DNA of 64,000 nt from Danxiaibacter sp048498555 (GTDB lineage Bacteria > Bacteroidota > Bacteroidia > Chitinophagales > Chitinophagaceae): assembly GCA_048498555.1 (NCBI GenBank), contig JBEHXT010000009.1:124001-188000 (forward strand). Reading direction: 5' to 3'. The position numbers and the translations under genes are program-made. Shown piece by piece: positions 1 to 8,526 of the stretch (the first letter of the stretch is position 1; the number at the start of each line of letters is the position of its first letter). The notes under the pieces were generated by a model. The model searched no databases and was not told the DNA's origin. It was given only the letters and a program-made list of their open reading frames with translations.

Positions 1-31
1 ATTATCTTAATAAACAGCAAAATTATTCGTT

Positions 32-2410
32 ATGGCAAAGCCTGATGTTGTTAAAGACGAAACCATTACTTCTGAATTATTGAATAATATAAACAAATAT
101 TGGCGCGCAGCCAACTACTTATCTGTGGGGCAAATTTACCTGCGCGACAATGTACTGCTAAAAGAACCACTAAAGCTTGAACATATCAAAAGGATGCTGC
201 TTGGCCATTGGGGCACCACGCCCGGACAAAATTTTGTGTATGTGCATCTCAACCGGATCATCAACAAGTATGACCTGGATATGATCTATATCTCAGGCCC
301 CGGCCATGGCGGCCCGGCACTCGTCGCCAACACCTATCTTGAGGGGACTTATAGCGAGATCTATCCGAATATTACGCAAGATGCAGAGGGGTTAAAAAAA
401 CTATTCAAACAGTTCTCTTTCCCTGGAGGCATTCCAAGCCACGTATCGCCAGAATGCCCTGGTTCCATGCACGAAGGAGGTGAACTGGGCTATTCGCTAA
501 GCCATGCATTTGGGGCAGTATTCGATAATCCTGACCTGATGGTTGCATGTGTAATCGGCGATGGCGAAGCCGAAACAGGACCCTTGGCCACAGCCTGGCA
601 TTCCAACAAATTTCTTAACCCCGCCACCGATGGCGTGGTATTACCTATCCTTCATTTAAACGGTTATAAAATCGCCAATCCAACTGTGTTTGCAAGAATC
701 AGCAACGAAGAGTTGGAACAGTTGTTTAATGGTTATGGATGGGAGCCTTTTGTAGTTGCCGGAGATGACCCGATGACAATGCATCAACAAATGGCTGAAA
801 CGTTAGATCTGATTATTGAAAAAATCAAAGCCATAAAAAAAGAGGCAATTGAAAACGGCTATATATCAAGGCCAAAATGGCCAATGATTATTTTAAAATC
901 TCCGAAAGGATGGACAGGGCCAAAATTTGTTGATGGATTGCCGGTAGAAGGCACGTTTAGATCGCACCAGGTTCCGCTATCTGACCCATCTGAAAATCCT
1001 GCGCATATTCAACAATTAGAGGAATGGTTGAAGAGCTATAAACCAGAAGAATTATTTGATGAGGATGGAACACTATTTCCTGATTTGGCGGCATTAGCAC
1101 CAACGGGCGAAAGAAGAATGGGCGCTAATCCCCACGCGAATGGCGGCGCAAAACTCCACGGTTTAAGAATGCCCGATTTCAGGGACTATGCATTAGAAGT
1201 AAAGGCCCGTTCAGAAAGTGGCCCTGGCGACACAAGGGTGTTAGGTAAATTTATTCGCGATGTAATTAAAATAAATGAGGATCAAAAAAACTTCAGGGTA
1301 TTTGGCCCCGATGAAACACTATCAAACAGGCTGAATGCCGTATTTGAAGTTACCAACCGGCAATGGCTTGCAGATACTATTGATACAGATGAGTTCCTGA
1401 AAAAAGAAGGACGCATTATGGAGATGCTTAGCGAACACCAATGTGAAGGCTGGCTGGAAGGCTATCTGTTAACCGGTCGCTACGGTTTGTTTAATTGCTA
1501 TGAAGCCTTTATTCACATTATTGATTCCATGTTCAATCAGCACGCCAAATGGCTTAAAATGACTGCTGAACTAAACTGGCGCAAGAAGCTTCCTTCACTC
1601 AACATTTTGCTCGCTTCACATGTATGGCGTCAGGATCACAATGGCTTTACACACCAGGACCCAGGCTTTCTTGACCTTGTTGTCAATAAAAAAGCATCGG
1701 TTGTACGGGTATACCTTCCTCCTGATGCCAATTGCCTGTTGTCGGTGATGGACCATTGCCTGAGAAGCAGGCATTACGTCAACGTAGTTGTAGCAGGAAA
1801 GCATCCCTCCCCGCAATGGCTACCAATGAAAGAAGCTGTTGCGCATTGCACAAAAGGCATCGGCATATTCACGTGGGCAAGCAACGACAAGGATGTTGAT
1901 CCTGATGTTGTAATGGCCTGCGCGGGCGACGTGCCAACACTTGAAACACTTGCAGCTGTATCCATCCTTAGAGAACGGCTCCCTGATTTGAAAATACGTG
2001 TGGTAAACGTGGTAGACCTCATGAAGCTTCAACCAGAAGCTGAACATCCACATGGGCTAACCGACAGAGACTTCGATTCCTTATTCACCAAAAACAAGCC
2101 GGTCATCTTTGCTTTCCATGGCTACCCGTGGCTTATTCACAGGCTAACTTACAGGCGCACCAATCATCACAACATCCACGTTCGCGGATATAAGGAAGAA
2201 GGTACCATTACTACACCGTTCGACATGACTGTATTAAATGAAATGGATCGTTTTCATTTGGTGGAAGATGTGATTGACCGCCTTGCGGAGCTGGGCAACA
2301 AAGGCTCTTACATCAAACAGGAAATGAAAGATAAACTTGTTCAGCATCGAAATTTTATCAACGAAAATGGAATGGATATGCCGGAAATAAAAGAGTGGAA
2401 ATGGGAATAA
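32..2410 (+). CDS. Phosphoketolase (xylulose-5-P / fructose-6-P)
   Basis: A thiamine-diphosphate enzyme that splits xylulose 5-phosphate or fructose 6-phosphate with phosphate to give acetyl phosphate plus glyceraldehyde 3-phosphate or erythrose 4-phosphate. It is cytoplasmic. The 792 residues match the full family length. The N-terminal part has GPGHGGPA near residue 90 and a cofactor motif beginning GDGEAETGPLATAW near residue 184. The later QDHNGFTHQDPG segment (about 532) is the second typical family block. The ATG start follows only 31 bases of upstream sequence, so its promoter is mostly outside the window. It converges with the response regulator at 2503. The two substrates cannot be told apart from the sequence. 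Confidence 0.95.
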   Translation: MAKPDVVKDETITSELLNNINKYWRAANYLSVGQIYLRDNVLLKEPLKLEHIKRMLLGHWGTTPGQNFVYVHLNRIINKYDLDMIYISGPGHGGPALVANTYLEGTYSEIYPNITQDAEGLKKLFKQFSFPGGIPSHVSPECPGSMHEGGELGYSLSHAFGAVFDNPDLMVACVIGDGEAETGPLATAWHSNKFLNPATDGVVLPILHLNGYKIANPTVFARISNEELEQLFNGYGWEPFVVAGDDPMTMHQQMAETLDLIIEKIKAIKKEAIENGYISRPKWPMIILKSPKGWTGPKFVDGLPVEGTFRSHQVPLSDPSENPAHIQQLEEWLKSYKPEELFDEDGTLFPDLAALAPTGERRMGANPHANGGAKLHGLRMPDFRDYALEVKARSESGPGDTRVLGKFIRDVIKINEDQKNFRVFGPDETLSNRLNAVFEVTNRQWLADTIDTDEFLKKEGRIMEMLSEHQCEGWLEGYLLTGRYGLFNCYEAFIHIIDSMFNQHAKWLKMTAELNWRKKLPSLNILLASHVWRQDHNGFTHQDPGFLDLVVNKKASVVRVYLPPDANCLLSVMDHCLRSRHYVNVVVAGKHPSPQWLPMKEAVAHCTKGIGIFTWASNDKDVDPDVVMACAGDVPTLETLAAVSILRERLPDLKIRVVNVVDLMKLQPEAEHPHGLTDRDFDSLFTKNKPVIFAFHGYPWLIHRLTYRRTNHHNIHVRGYKEEGTITTPFDMTVLNEMDRFHLVEDVIDRLAELGNKGSYIKQEMKDKLVQHRNFINENGMDMPEIKEWKWE

Positions 2411-2502
2411 GAATGCCTATGACGTAAGATATCAGATGTACGATTTTAGATGGATGCTGTTATGTTTAATGTGATATAAAAGAAGCCTTTGAATGTTCAC
2501 TT

Positions 2503-3138
2503 TTAAATCAGGTTGTTCCGAAGGGCTTTAGCTACCGCTTCGCTTTTTGAATGCACCTGCAGTTTTTTGTAGATATTTTTAACGTGGGCGTTGATTGTAT
2601 CTATACTTACAGCGCATGTATCAGCAGTCATTTTATAGCTGAGCCCTTCCACCAGGCAGGTGAGAATTTCTTTTTCACGCAATGTGAGATCAAAGTCTGT
2701 AGTCACCTTTTTCGACTCCTTATCCTTCAGCATCTTCAGTACTTTGTTGGCAACGGATGGCGTCATGGGACTACCACCTTCATAAATCTCTTTTATTGCT
2801 TCAAGCATGCCTGCAGGCGATGTATTTTTTAAAATATATCCATCGGCACCCGCACAAATAGCATTGAAGATTTTATCCTCATCATCGAATACCGTTTCCA
2901 TTAAAACTTTCATTGATGGGAAATGTTCCTTTATTAACGAAACACCTTCAATTCCGCCAACACCGGGCATTTCAACATCCATCAATACCACATCAGGCCT
3001 GGCTTTATCAAGCTTTTCGACAACCTCATCACAATTGGAGAATGCGCCTACGCACGAAAAGCCGCTTGTGCCATCTATCAGCTGAAACAATCCATTTCGC
3101 AAATACTTGTTATCTTCAAAAAGAGCAACTTTGATCAT
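2503..3138 (-). CDS. NarL/FixJ-type response regulator
   Basis: A two-component transcription regulator of 211 residues. The receiver domain has the acidic pair E8/D9, the phosphoacceptor D54 in LMDVEMPG and the conserved K104 in YILKNT. A LuxR-type helix-turn-helix follows at about 148-205 (LTLREKEIL...STVKNIYKKL-like order, here DTINAHVKNIYKKL). Its ATG overlaps the stop of the sensor kinase gene by four bases, so the two are translationally coupled and the kinase is its probable partner. Target genes are unknown; the convergent phosphoketolase is only a neighbour. Confidence 0.93.
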   Translation of the reverse strand: MIKVALFEDNKYLRNGLFQLIDGTSGFSCVGAFSNCDEVVEKLDKARPDVVLMDVEMPGVGGIEGVSLIKEHFPSMKVLMETVFDDEDKIFNAICAGADGYILKNTSPAGMLEAIKEIYEGGSPMTPSVANKVLKMLKDKESKKVTTDFDLTLREKEILTCLVEGLSYKMTADTCAVSIDTINAHVKNIYKKLQVHSKSEAVAKALRNNLI

Positions 3139-6100
3139 ATTTTTAATTTCAATTCAATACTTGTTCCTGCGCCGTTAACAGTTTCTATTACCAGGCAGGC
3201 ATTTATTTCTTTTGCCCTGCGCTCCATATTTTTTAATCCATTGCCGTTATCAGGTTTATCCTTATTAAAACCAATACCGTTATCCCTGATGAGCATATAA
3301 ATGGATGATTCATTCCTGCAGATCAGGAACTTTACGTGAGAGGCCTGCGAATACTTGACTACATTGGTGGTAGCTTCTTTAAATATGAGGTAAAAATTCT
3401 TTCGCACCTGCATGGGCATGCTTAATCCATTCAAGTCGCCTTCCACCACAAAATTAAACTGCATATTTTTTCCTTTAAGGATCTGGTAAGCGAATGAACG
3501 CATCCTTGAAACTATTTTTTCAAACTCATCATTTTCAGGATTAATCGTCCACACAATGTCACTCATAGCATCTACCACCTTTCGCGAACTCTCTCCAATC
3601 TCATCCAGCGCTGGCAATGATCTTCCAGCCTGCAGTTTAGCAACCTCACTCAAAACAGAAATACTGTTAAGCGTTGAGCCGATATCATCATGCAAATCAC
3701 TGGCTATATTATTTCTGATGGCCTGCAACTTAATCACCTCTCGCATTCTGTAACGGTAAATGGCGTATAAACCGGCCGCCACAATTAAAATCGCCAACAG
3801 CTCGAACCACCATGTATTCCAGAAAGGAGGTGAAATGGTAAAAGTAATAACAGCAGGCACTTCATTCCATACGTTGTCATTGTTGCTTGCTTTCACTTTA
3901 AAAGTATAGCTTCCTGCATCAAGATTGGTATAGTTAGCAAAACGCTTTGCAGCATCGGTATATATCCAATCCTTATCATACCCTTCGAGCATGTAAGCGT
4001 AACGATTTTTTTCAGCATGCATATAACTCAAAGCAGCAAAGGCAAATGAAATATCATTTTGCCGGTATGAAAGGCTGATATCATTTAAATCGTCAATCGA
4101 AGAATTAACAATACTTATTGATTCGCCCGGGCCAATTGGCTTATTTAAAATACTAATACCGGTAATTGCAACAGGAGGAACATAGGCATTATCTTTTAGC
4201 TCATTGGGCTTAAAAGCCAAAAGACCGGCGCTACAACCAAAATACAGCGTGCCATCATCCGCCCTTACACAGGCATTATAATTAAACTCATCGCCAGGCA
4301 GGCCATCATTCATATCATAACTTCTGCAGATGGCCTGAGGCGATTTTCCAACGCACGGCGTAAACCGGCAAAGTCCCCTGTTTGTACTTAGCCATAAATT
4401 GCATTCATCATCAGCAAGAATGCCGCTGATTGCATTATCTGGCAGACCATCCTTAGCAGTAAAATTTATAAAATGTTCAGTTTTCTTCTCAAACCTGCTT
4501 AGCCCGCCTTTTGTTCCAATCCAGACAAAACCTTGTCCATCATCATAAAAACAATTCGTAACATTATTGCCGAGTGAACTGGGATTTTTTTCGTCGTGAT
4601 GAAATACCTTAATCGCTCCAGATACCATATTCAATAGCGTAATACCATGGGTGCCGGTTGCCCATAAAATGCCATCTTTGTCAAAATGTAACGCACTAAT
4701 ATTATCCTCACTCAACTGATTGGTATCGCGGTGAAAATTTTCAAACCCAAAAAACTGTTTCGTCTTCATATCAAAATATTTCAATCCGTTTTGGGTGCCA
4801 ATCCATAACTTCTTGTTGTTATCTTCTACAATGGTGTTACAAAGGTTGTGAAACGTAGTATCCTTATTATTGAACGTAGAATGTACTGGTATTAATTGGC
4901 TGGTTGCGCGGTCTAACTGCAGAAGCCCCTCATCAAAACTCACCACCCAGAATTTTCCATCTGATGCATCCTCCATTCCATAACAAAAATTAAATCCAGT
5001 TACTTCATTATTTGGTGTTACAATTTTGTAGCCTTTAAAGCTGCCCGTATTGGCGTTAAACTCCTGTACCCCTGCCCCGAACGTGGCCATAAAGATGCGG
5101 CCCTGCTTATCCTTATGTACCCCTACGGGAAAATGCGAAGCAAACGCCTTATCATAATTTTGAAACAAGCTGAACTTCTTCTCAGAGATATAACAGTTAT
5201 TTAGGCCACCACCCGCTGTTGCAATCCATAGCACGCCACTACGATCTTCATACAAATACTTTACTTCGTCAGAAGCAAGTGCATTTTTATCATTTCCATC
5301 GGCACGAAATATTTGAAAATCCGTTGTTTCAGGATGATAGATACTAATTCCGCCATTATATGTTGCCACCCAAATTATGTGGTGGCTGTCTTCAACTATA
5401 GCGTTTACAGCATCACTACTCAGCGAACGGGGATCGGATTTGGAGTGGCGAAAAACTTTGAGCGCTTTTGTCCTTACGTTATAACAATATATACCCTTAT
5501 TCCATTGGCTCACCCATATGTTCCCTTCATGATCCTGCAGCATGCAGGTTACTTCCGTAGTCAGTGATTCATTTTTTTTATCCGATGGCTGAAATTGATT
5601 GAGTGTTTTTCGAACGGGATCAAAAACATTTATACCGTTTGATGTACCTATCCACAATGTATTTTCACGGGAGACCATTAAACAAATTACATTCGGGTTA
5701 GCCAATGTATCTCCATGTATAATTGAATAAAGGTTGACAAATTTGTCCGACGAAGGCTCATAGAAGAATACACCTGTATTGGTTCCAATCCAAATCCTGC
5801 CAGTTTTATCTGCGGCAATGCAGTTGCCATTACTCTCCGTTACAGCTATTTTGTGTTTATCATACAATGTAAATGTTGCAGTTTTTTCATTATACCTGCA
5901 AAGGCCGTTATCGCCAATCATCCAGATGTTCCGATTACTATCTTCACATAAATTGTTTACATCGTTCAGCGGCAACGAAGCCTTGTTATAAGGATCATAA
6001 CGGAACGAAGTGAACCCATACCCATCAAACCTGATCAGGCCGTTATATGCACCGAACCACATAAAGCCTTTTTTATCCTGCACGACCGAGGTGAAAATTG

Positions 6101-6263
6101 TTTGTGATAGGCGGTGATCCTCACTGAAGTGATTAAAATGAATATTGTTTAATGCTGACTGAGCTAAAAGGGCCGACGGCACACATCCCAAAAAAATGGC
6201 CATAGCTGCTTGTAAAAAAGCAACCATTAACAGGGCTTTTTTCTTAAGGATTAGCCTTCGCAA
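3135..6263 (-). CDS. Beta-propeller sensor histidine kinase (Reg_prop/Y_Y_Y/HisKA_3)
   Basis: A large membrane sensor kinase. A signal peptide is followed by many two-component propeller repeats with IWIGT/LWIGT blades, then a Y_Y_Y domain and one membrane span (WWFELLAILIVAAGLYAIY). The cytoplasmic part has a HisKA_3 dimerisation domain with the phosphoacceptor His in SDLHDDIGST, about 185 residues before the end, and an HATPase domain (KEATTNVVKYS, DNGIGF, GNGLKNM). This is the architecture of Bacteroidota polysaccharide-type sensors, but without the receiver and AraC domains of the hybrid forms; those functions sit in the overlapping regulator gene. The start is uncertain. A TTG at 6263 gives a basic n-region (RRLILKKK) before the hydrophobic core, while the ATG at 6227 lacks charges. 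The frame stays open to 6353. Confidence 0.9.
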   Translation of the reverse strand: MRRLILKKKALLMVAFLQAAMAIFLGCVPSALLAQSALNNIHFNHFSEDHRLSQTIFTSVVQDKKGFMWFGAYNGLIRFDGYGFTSFRYDPYNKASLPLNDVNNLCEDSNRNIWMIGDNGLCRYNEKTATFTLYDKHKIAVTESNGNCIAADKTGRIWIGTNTGVFFYEPSSDKFVNLYSIIHGDTLANPNVICLMVSRENTLWIGTSNGINVFDPVRKTLNQFQPSDKKNESLTTEVTCMLQDHEGNIWVSQWNKGIYCYNVRTKALKVFRHSKSDPRSLSSDAVNAIVEDSHHIIWVATYNGGISIYHPETTDFQIFRADGNDKNALASDEVKYLYEDRSGVLWIATAGGGLNNCYISEKKFSLFQNYDKAFASHFPVGVHKDKQGRIFMATFGAGVQEFNANTGSFKGYKIVTPNNEVTGFNFCYGMEDASDGKFWVVSFDEGLLQLDRATSQLIPVHSTFNNKDTTFHNLCNTIVEDNNKKLWIGTQNGLKYFDMKTKQFFGFENFHRDTNQLSEDNISALHFDKDGILWATGTHGITLLNMVSGAIKVFHHDEKNPSSLGNNVTNCFYDDGQGFVWIGTKGGLSRFEKKTEHFINFTAKDGLPDNAISGILADDECNLWLSTNRGLCRFTPCVGKSPQAICRSYDMNDGLPGDEFNYNACVRADDGTLYFGCSAGLLAFKPNELKDNAYVPPVAITGISILNKPIGPGESISIVNSSIDDLNDISLSYRQNDISFAFAALSYMHAEKNRYAYMLEGYDKDWIYTDAAKRFANYTNLDAGSYTFKVKASNNDNVWNEVPAVITFTISPPFWNTWWFELLAILIVAAGLYAIYRYRMREVIKLQAIRNNIASDLHDDIGSTLNSISVLSEVAKLQAGRSLPALDEIGESSRKVVDAMSDIVWTINPENDEFEKIVSRMRSFAYQILKGKNMQFNFVVEGDLNGLSMPMQVRKNFYLIFKEATTNVVKYSQASHVKFLICRNESSIYMLIRDNGIGFNKDKPDNGNGLKNMERRAKEINACLVIETVNGAGTSIELKLKI

Positions 6264-6466
6264 TGGTAGAAGTTGTTTTGCAAAGATAAAATTATAACAC
6301 GTATCTGTGTTATCACATAAACATGTGATTAAAGCAACAAGTTCGCTCCACAATGCCTAACTTCTGCGATTGACAACGCAGATCTGCCAACAGAACTTTA
6401 CATCACGATCCGGCTTTTTCCGAATGGCGACACTTCCAACATTCCTTGCAACTTAAATTAATTCGT

Positions 6467-7021
6467 ATGAAAAACATATTTCCAACCCTCTTAATCATTA
6501 ATCTACTAACCCTTGCATGCACAAAAACCGGTTATGATTTCACGCAAAACCAGGGTAAGGATCCGGCGATTGAAAAGACAGCAGAAAGAGCAAGCTATTC
6601 TCTCTGGCTACCAGCGTACGTTCCCTACCTGCCTCCTGGCAATATCTACAAAATCATAACTGGAAAACCTACTACACTTACCTTCAGCGTTTTTAAATAC
6701 GGGAAGGTCCTTGTATTCGAAAGGGCGGATGAATTGTCTCAGCCTCATTCATTACCGAGAGATCGTATATATCGGACAAGATATATGGTAACTGCCAGGA
6801 GAACGTATTTTACCTATCATGTTGCCAACATTACTGTTTATGATTCTTTATTAATGAGATTTAGATATCCCTCGCCTTTTGCCTTTTCCATGGGCAACTA
6901 TTATAACAGTGAGTTCCGCTGTATAATCGTGCCGCCAGCATTAAAAATGGCTGCAGAAGCTGCGGGACTTGACTGGAAAGACTATAACGCGGTAACATCA
7001 TACTTCAAAATACAACCTTAA
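6467..7021 (+). CDS. Hypothetical lipoprotein
   Basis: I do not recognise the family. The ATG at 6467 gives a 184-residue protein opening MKNIFPTLLIINLLTLAC, a lipoprotein signal with the lipobox Cys at residue 18. It is therefore probably anchored in the outer or inner membrane facing the periplasm. The mature part has no repeated or catalytic motif I can name and is rich in Tyr, Pro and Arg. A TTG at 6446 would extend it by seven residues but spoils the signal peptide. The haloperoxidase lipoprotein begins 85 bp downstream in the same direction. Confidence 0.7.
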   Translation: MKNIFPTLLIINLLTLACTKTGYDFTQNQGKDPAIEKTAERASYSLWLPAYVPYLPPGNIYKIITGKPTTLTFSVFKYGKVLVFERADELSQPHSLPRDRIYRTRYMVTARRTYFTYHVANITVYDSLLMRFRYPSPFAFSMGNYYNSEFRCIIVPPALKMAAEAAGLDWKDYNAVTSYFKIQP

Positions 7022-7106
7022 TGATGACTATAGCGCATCAATAACCTTCCTGAATATTACGCCTTAAATAGATTTTGTTTTCATTATTTAACCCAAATTC
7101 CTATTT

Positions 7107-8414
7107 ATGAAACGACTACTTTTTCCAGCCTTTTTTGTTTGCATGTTTGCATGCAAAAAGCAGGAACAATTCACTCCTCCCCAAAATGCCAAAAGTACCG
7201 GCAGGCTATTAACTGATTGGATAGGTGTACATCTTAGATTGATCAAAAACACAACAGGCCTTTCACACGTGGCTTATTCCAGGCATTTTGCTTATACCAG
7301 CGTTGCATTTTATGAGGCGCTTGTGCCCAGTGTGGCAGGGCAACGATCAATTGCGGGCAAACTTGAAAACATGAATAATCTACCAGCCCCTACAACAACG
7401 CAACTTTGCTGGCCCGCAGCGGCAAATTCCGCATATGCATCGCTTATGCGATTTTTCTACAGTGGCAATAAAATCAACCCGCCTGTTATTGATTCTTTGG
7501 AAACGGCCGAGAACACACGATTGATCAACACAGGAAAATACAGTGCGGCATCAGTTTCAGCCGGAAATGATTTTGGCAACAGCATTGCGCAGGCGGTGAT
7601 AAGCTGGTCCATGCAGGATGGTTCTGCAACTGCTTATCCTCCTTATGTTCCACCTACCGGAGATAGCTTATGGGCTCCAACACCACCTGCTTTTGCAGCA
7701 CCCGCTGCACCTTATTGGGGAAATAATAAAACGGTGATTCCCGGCAGCATAGATAATAATCTAGCGCCGCCTCCGATTCCGTTCAGTACGCAGGCTGGCT
7801 CTCCGTTTTACAACATGGTGAACGACCTTTATGTTGCTTCACAAAACCTTACAGATGATCAAAAAAATATGGCAAATTATTGGGATGACTCTCCTAACGG
7901 AAAATATGTAACAGCATTTGGCCATTGGGCATCCATATTATCTCAAATGATCACAAAGCTTGATCTTTCTTTAATTAAGTCAGCAACTATTTATGCAAGC
8001 CTTTCGATAGCTATGAACGACGCATCCATTTCCTGCTGGAAAGCCAAATACACCTATAACCGATTGCGCCCCGTAACGTATATCCGGCTATATCTTGGGA
8101 ACCCCGGCTGGAACTCATTGATAACAACTCCGGCACATCCGGAATACCCGGCAGCACATTCAACACTTTCTTATGCTGCGGCTGTAGTATTAACGCATTA
8201 TCTCGGTAATATTCCATTCACCGATCATACGTATGATAACGCAGGCCTTGCGCCCCGTTCTTATTTTAGTTTTATGGCTGCAGCTAAAGAAGCCGGCAAT
8301 TCGCGGTTTTATGGTGGCATACACTTTCAGCCATCTATTGCAGCCGGAGCAACCTGTGGCACAGCGGTCAGCAAAAAAGTGTTGGCAGCGCTTGCTTTCG
8401 CAAATAATGATTAA
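7107..8414 (+). CDS. Vanadium-dependent haloperoxidase-like PAP2 lipoprotein
   Basis: A 435-residue exported protein with a lipoprotein signal (MKRLLFPAFFVCMFAC, Cys 16). The C-terminal half has the vanadate/phosphate-binding set of the PAP2/haloperoxidase superfamily: RPVTYIR near 325, PAHPEYPAAHST with H344 and H351, and SRFYGGIHF with R400 and H406. In the known enzymes the histidine equivalent to H406 ligates vanadate and that equivalent to H351 is the acid-base catalyst. It may oxidise halide with peroxide or may be a phosphatase; sequence does not decide. A hairpin terminator follows at 8454. Confidence 0.88.
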   Translation: MKRLLFPAFFVCMFACKKQEQFTPPQNAKSTGRLLTDWIGVHLRLIKNTTGLSHVAYSRHFAYTSVAFYEALVPSVAGQRSIAGKLENMNNLPAPTTTQLCWPAAANSAYASLMRFFYSGNKINPPVIDSLETAENTRLINTGKYSAASVSAGNDFGNSIAQAVISWSMQDGSATAYPPYVPPTGDSLWAPTPPAFAAPAAPYWGNNKTVIPGSIDNNLAPPPIPFSTQAGSPFYNMVNDLYVASQNLTDDQKNMANYWDDSPNGKYVTAFGHWASILSQMITKLDLSLIKSATIYASLSIAMNDASISCWKAKYTYNRLRPVTYIRLYLGNPGWNSLITTPAHPEYPAAHSTLSYAAAVVLTHYLGNIPFTDHTYDNAGLAPRSYFSFMAAAKEAGNSRFYGGIHFQPSIAAGATCGTAVSKKVLAALAFANND

Positions 8415-8453
8415 GAGCTTGAGGTTCTAAGTTTAACCCTATTCCCAACATTC

Positions 8454-8479
8454 AAGGGCACACCTCATGTGCCCTTTTT
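8454..8479 (+). terminator. Intrinsic terminator after haloperoxidase gene
   Basis: A 9-bp perfect stem (AAGGGCACA / TGTGCCCTT) with a five-base loop, followed by a short T run. It lies between convergent genes and may serve both. Confidence 0.75.
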
Positions 8480-8526
8480 GTATGAAGTGCATAATCGCAG
8501 GCAAATTCAATTTAAAAACCAAGCCA

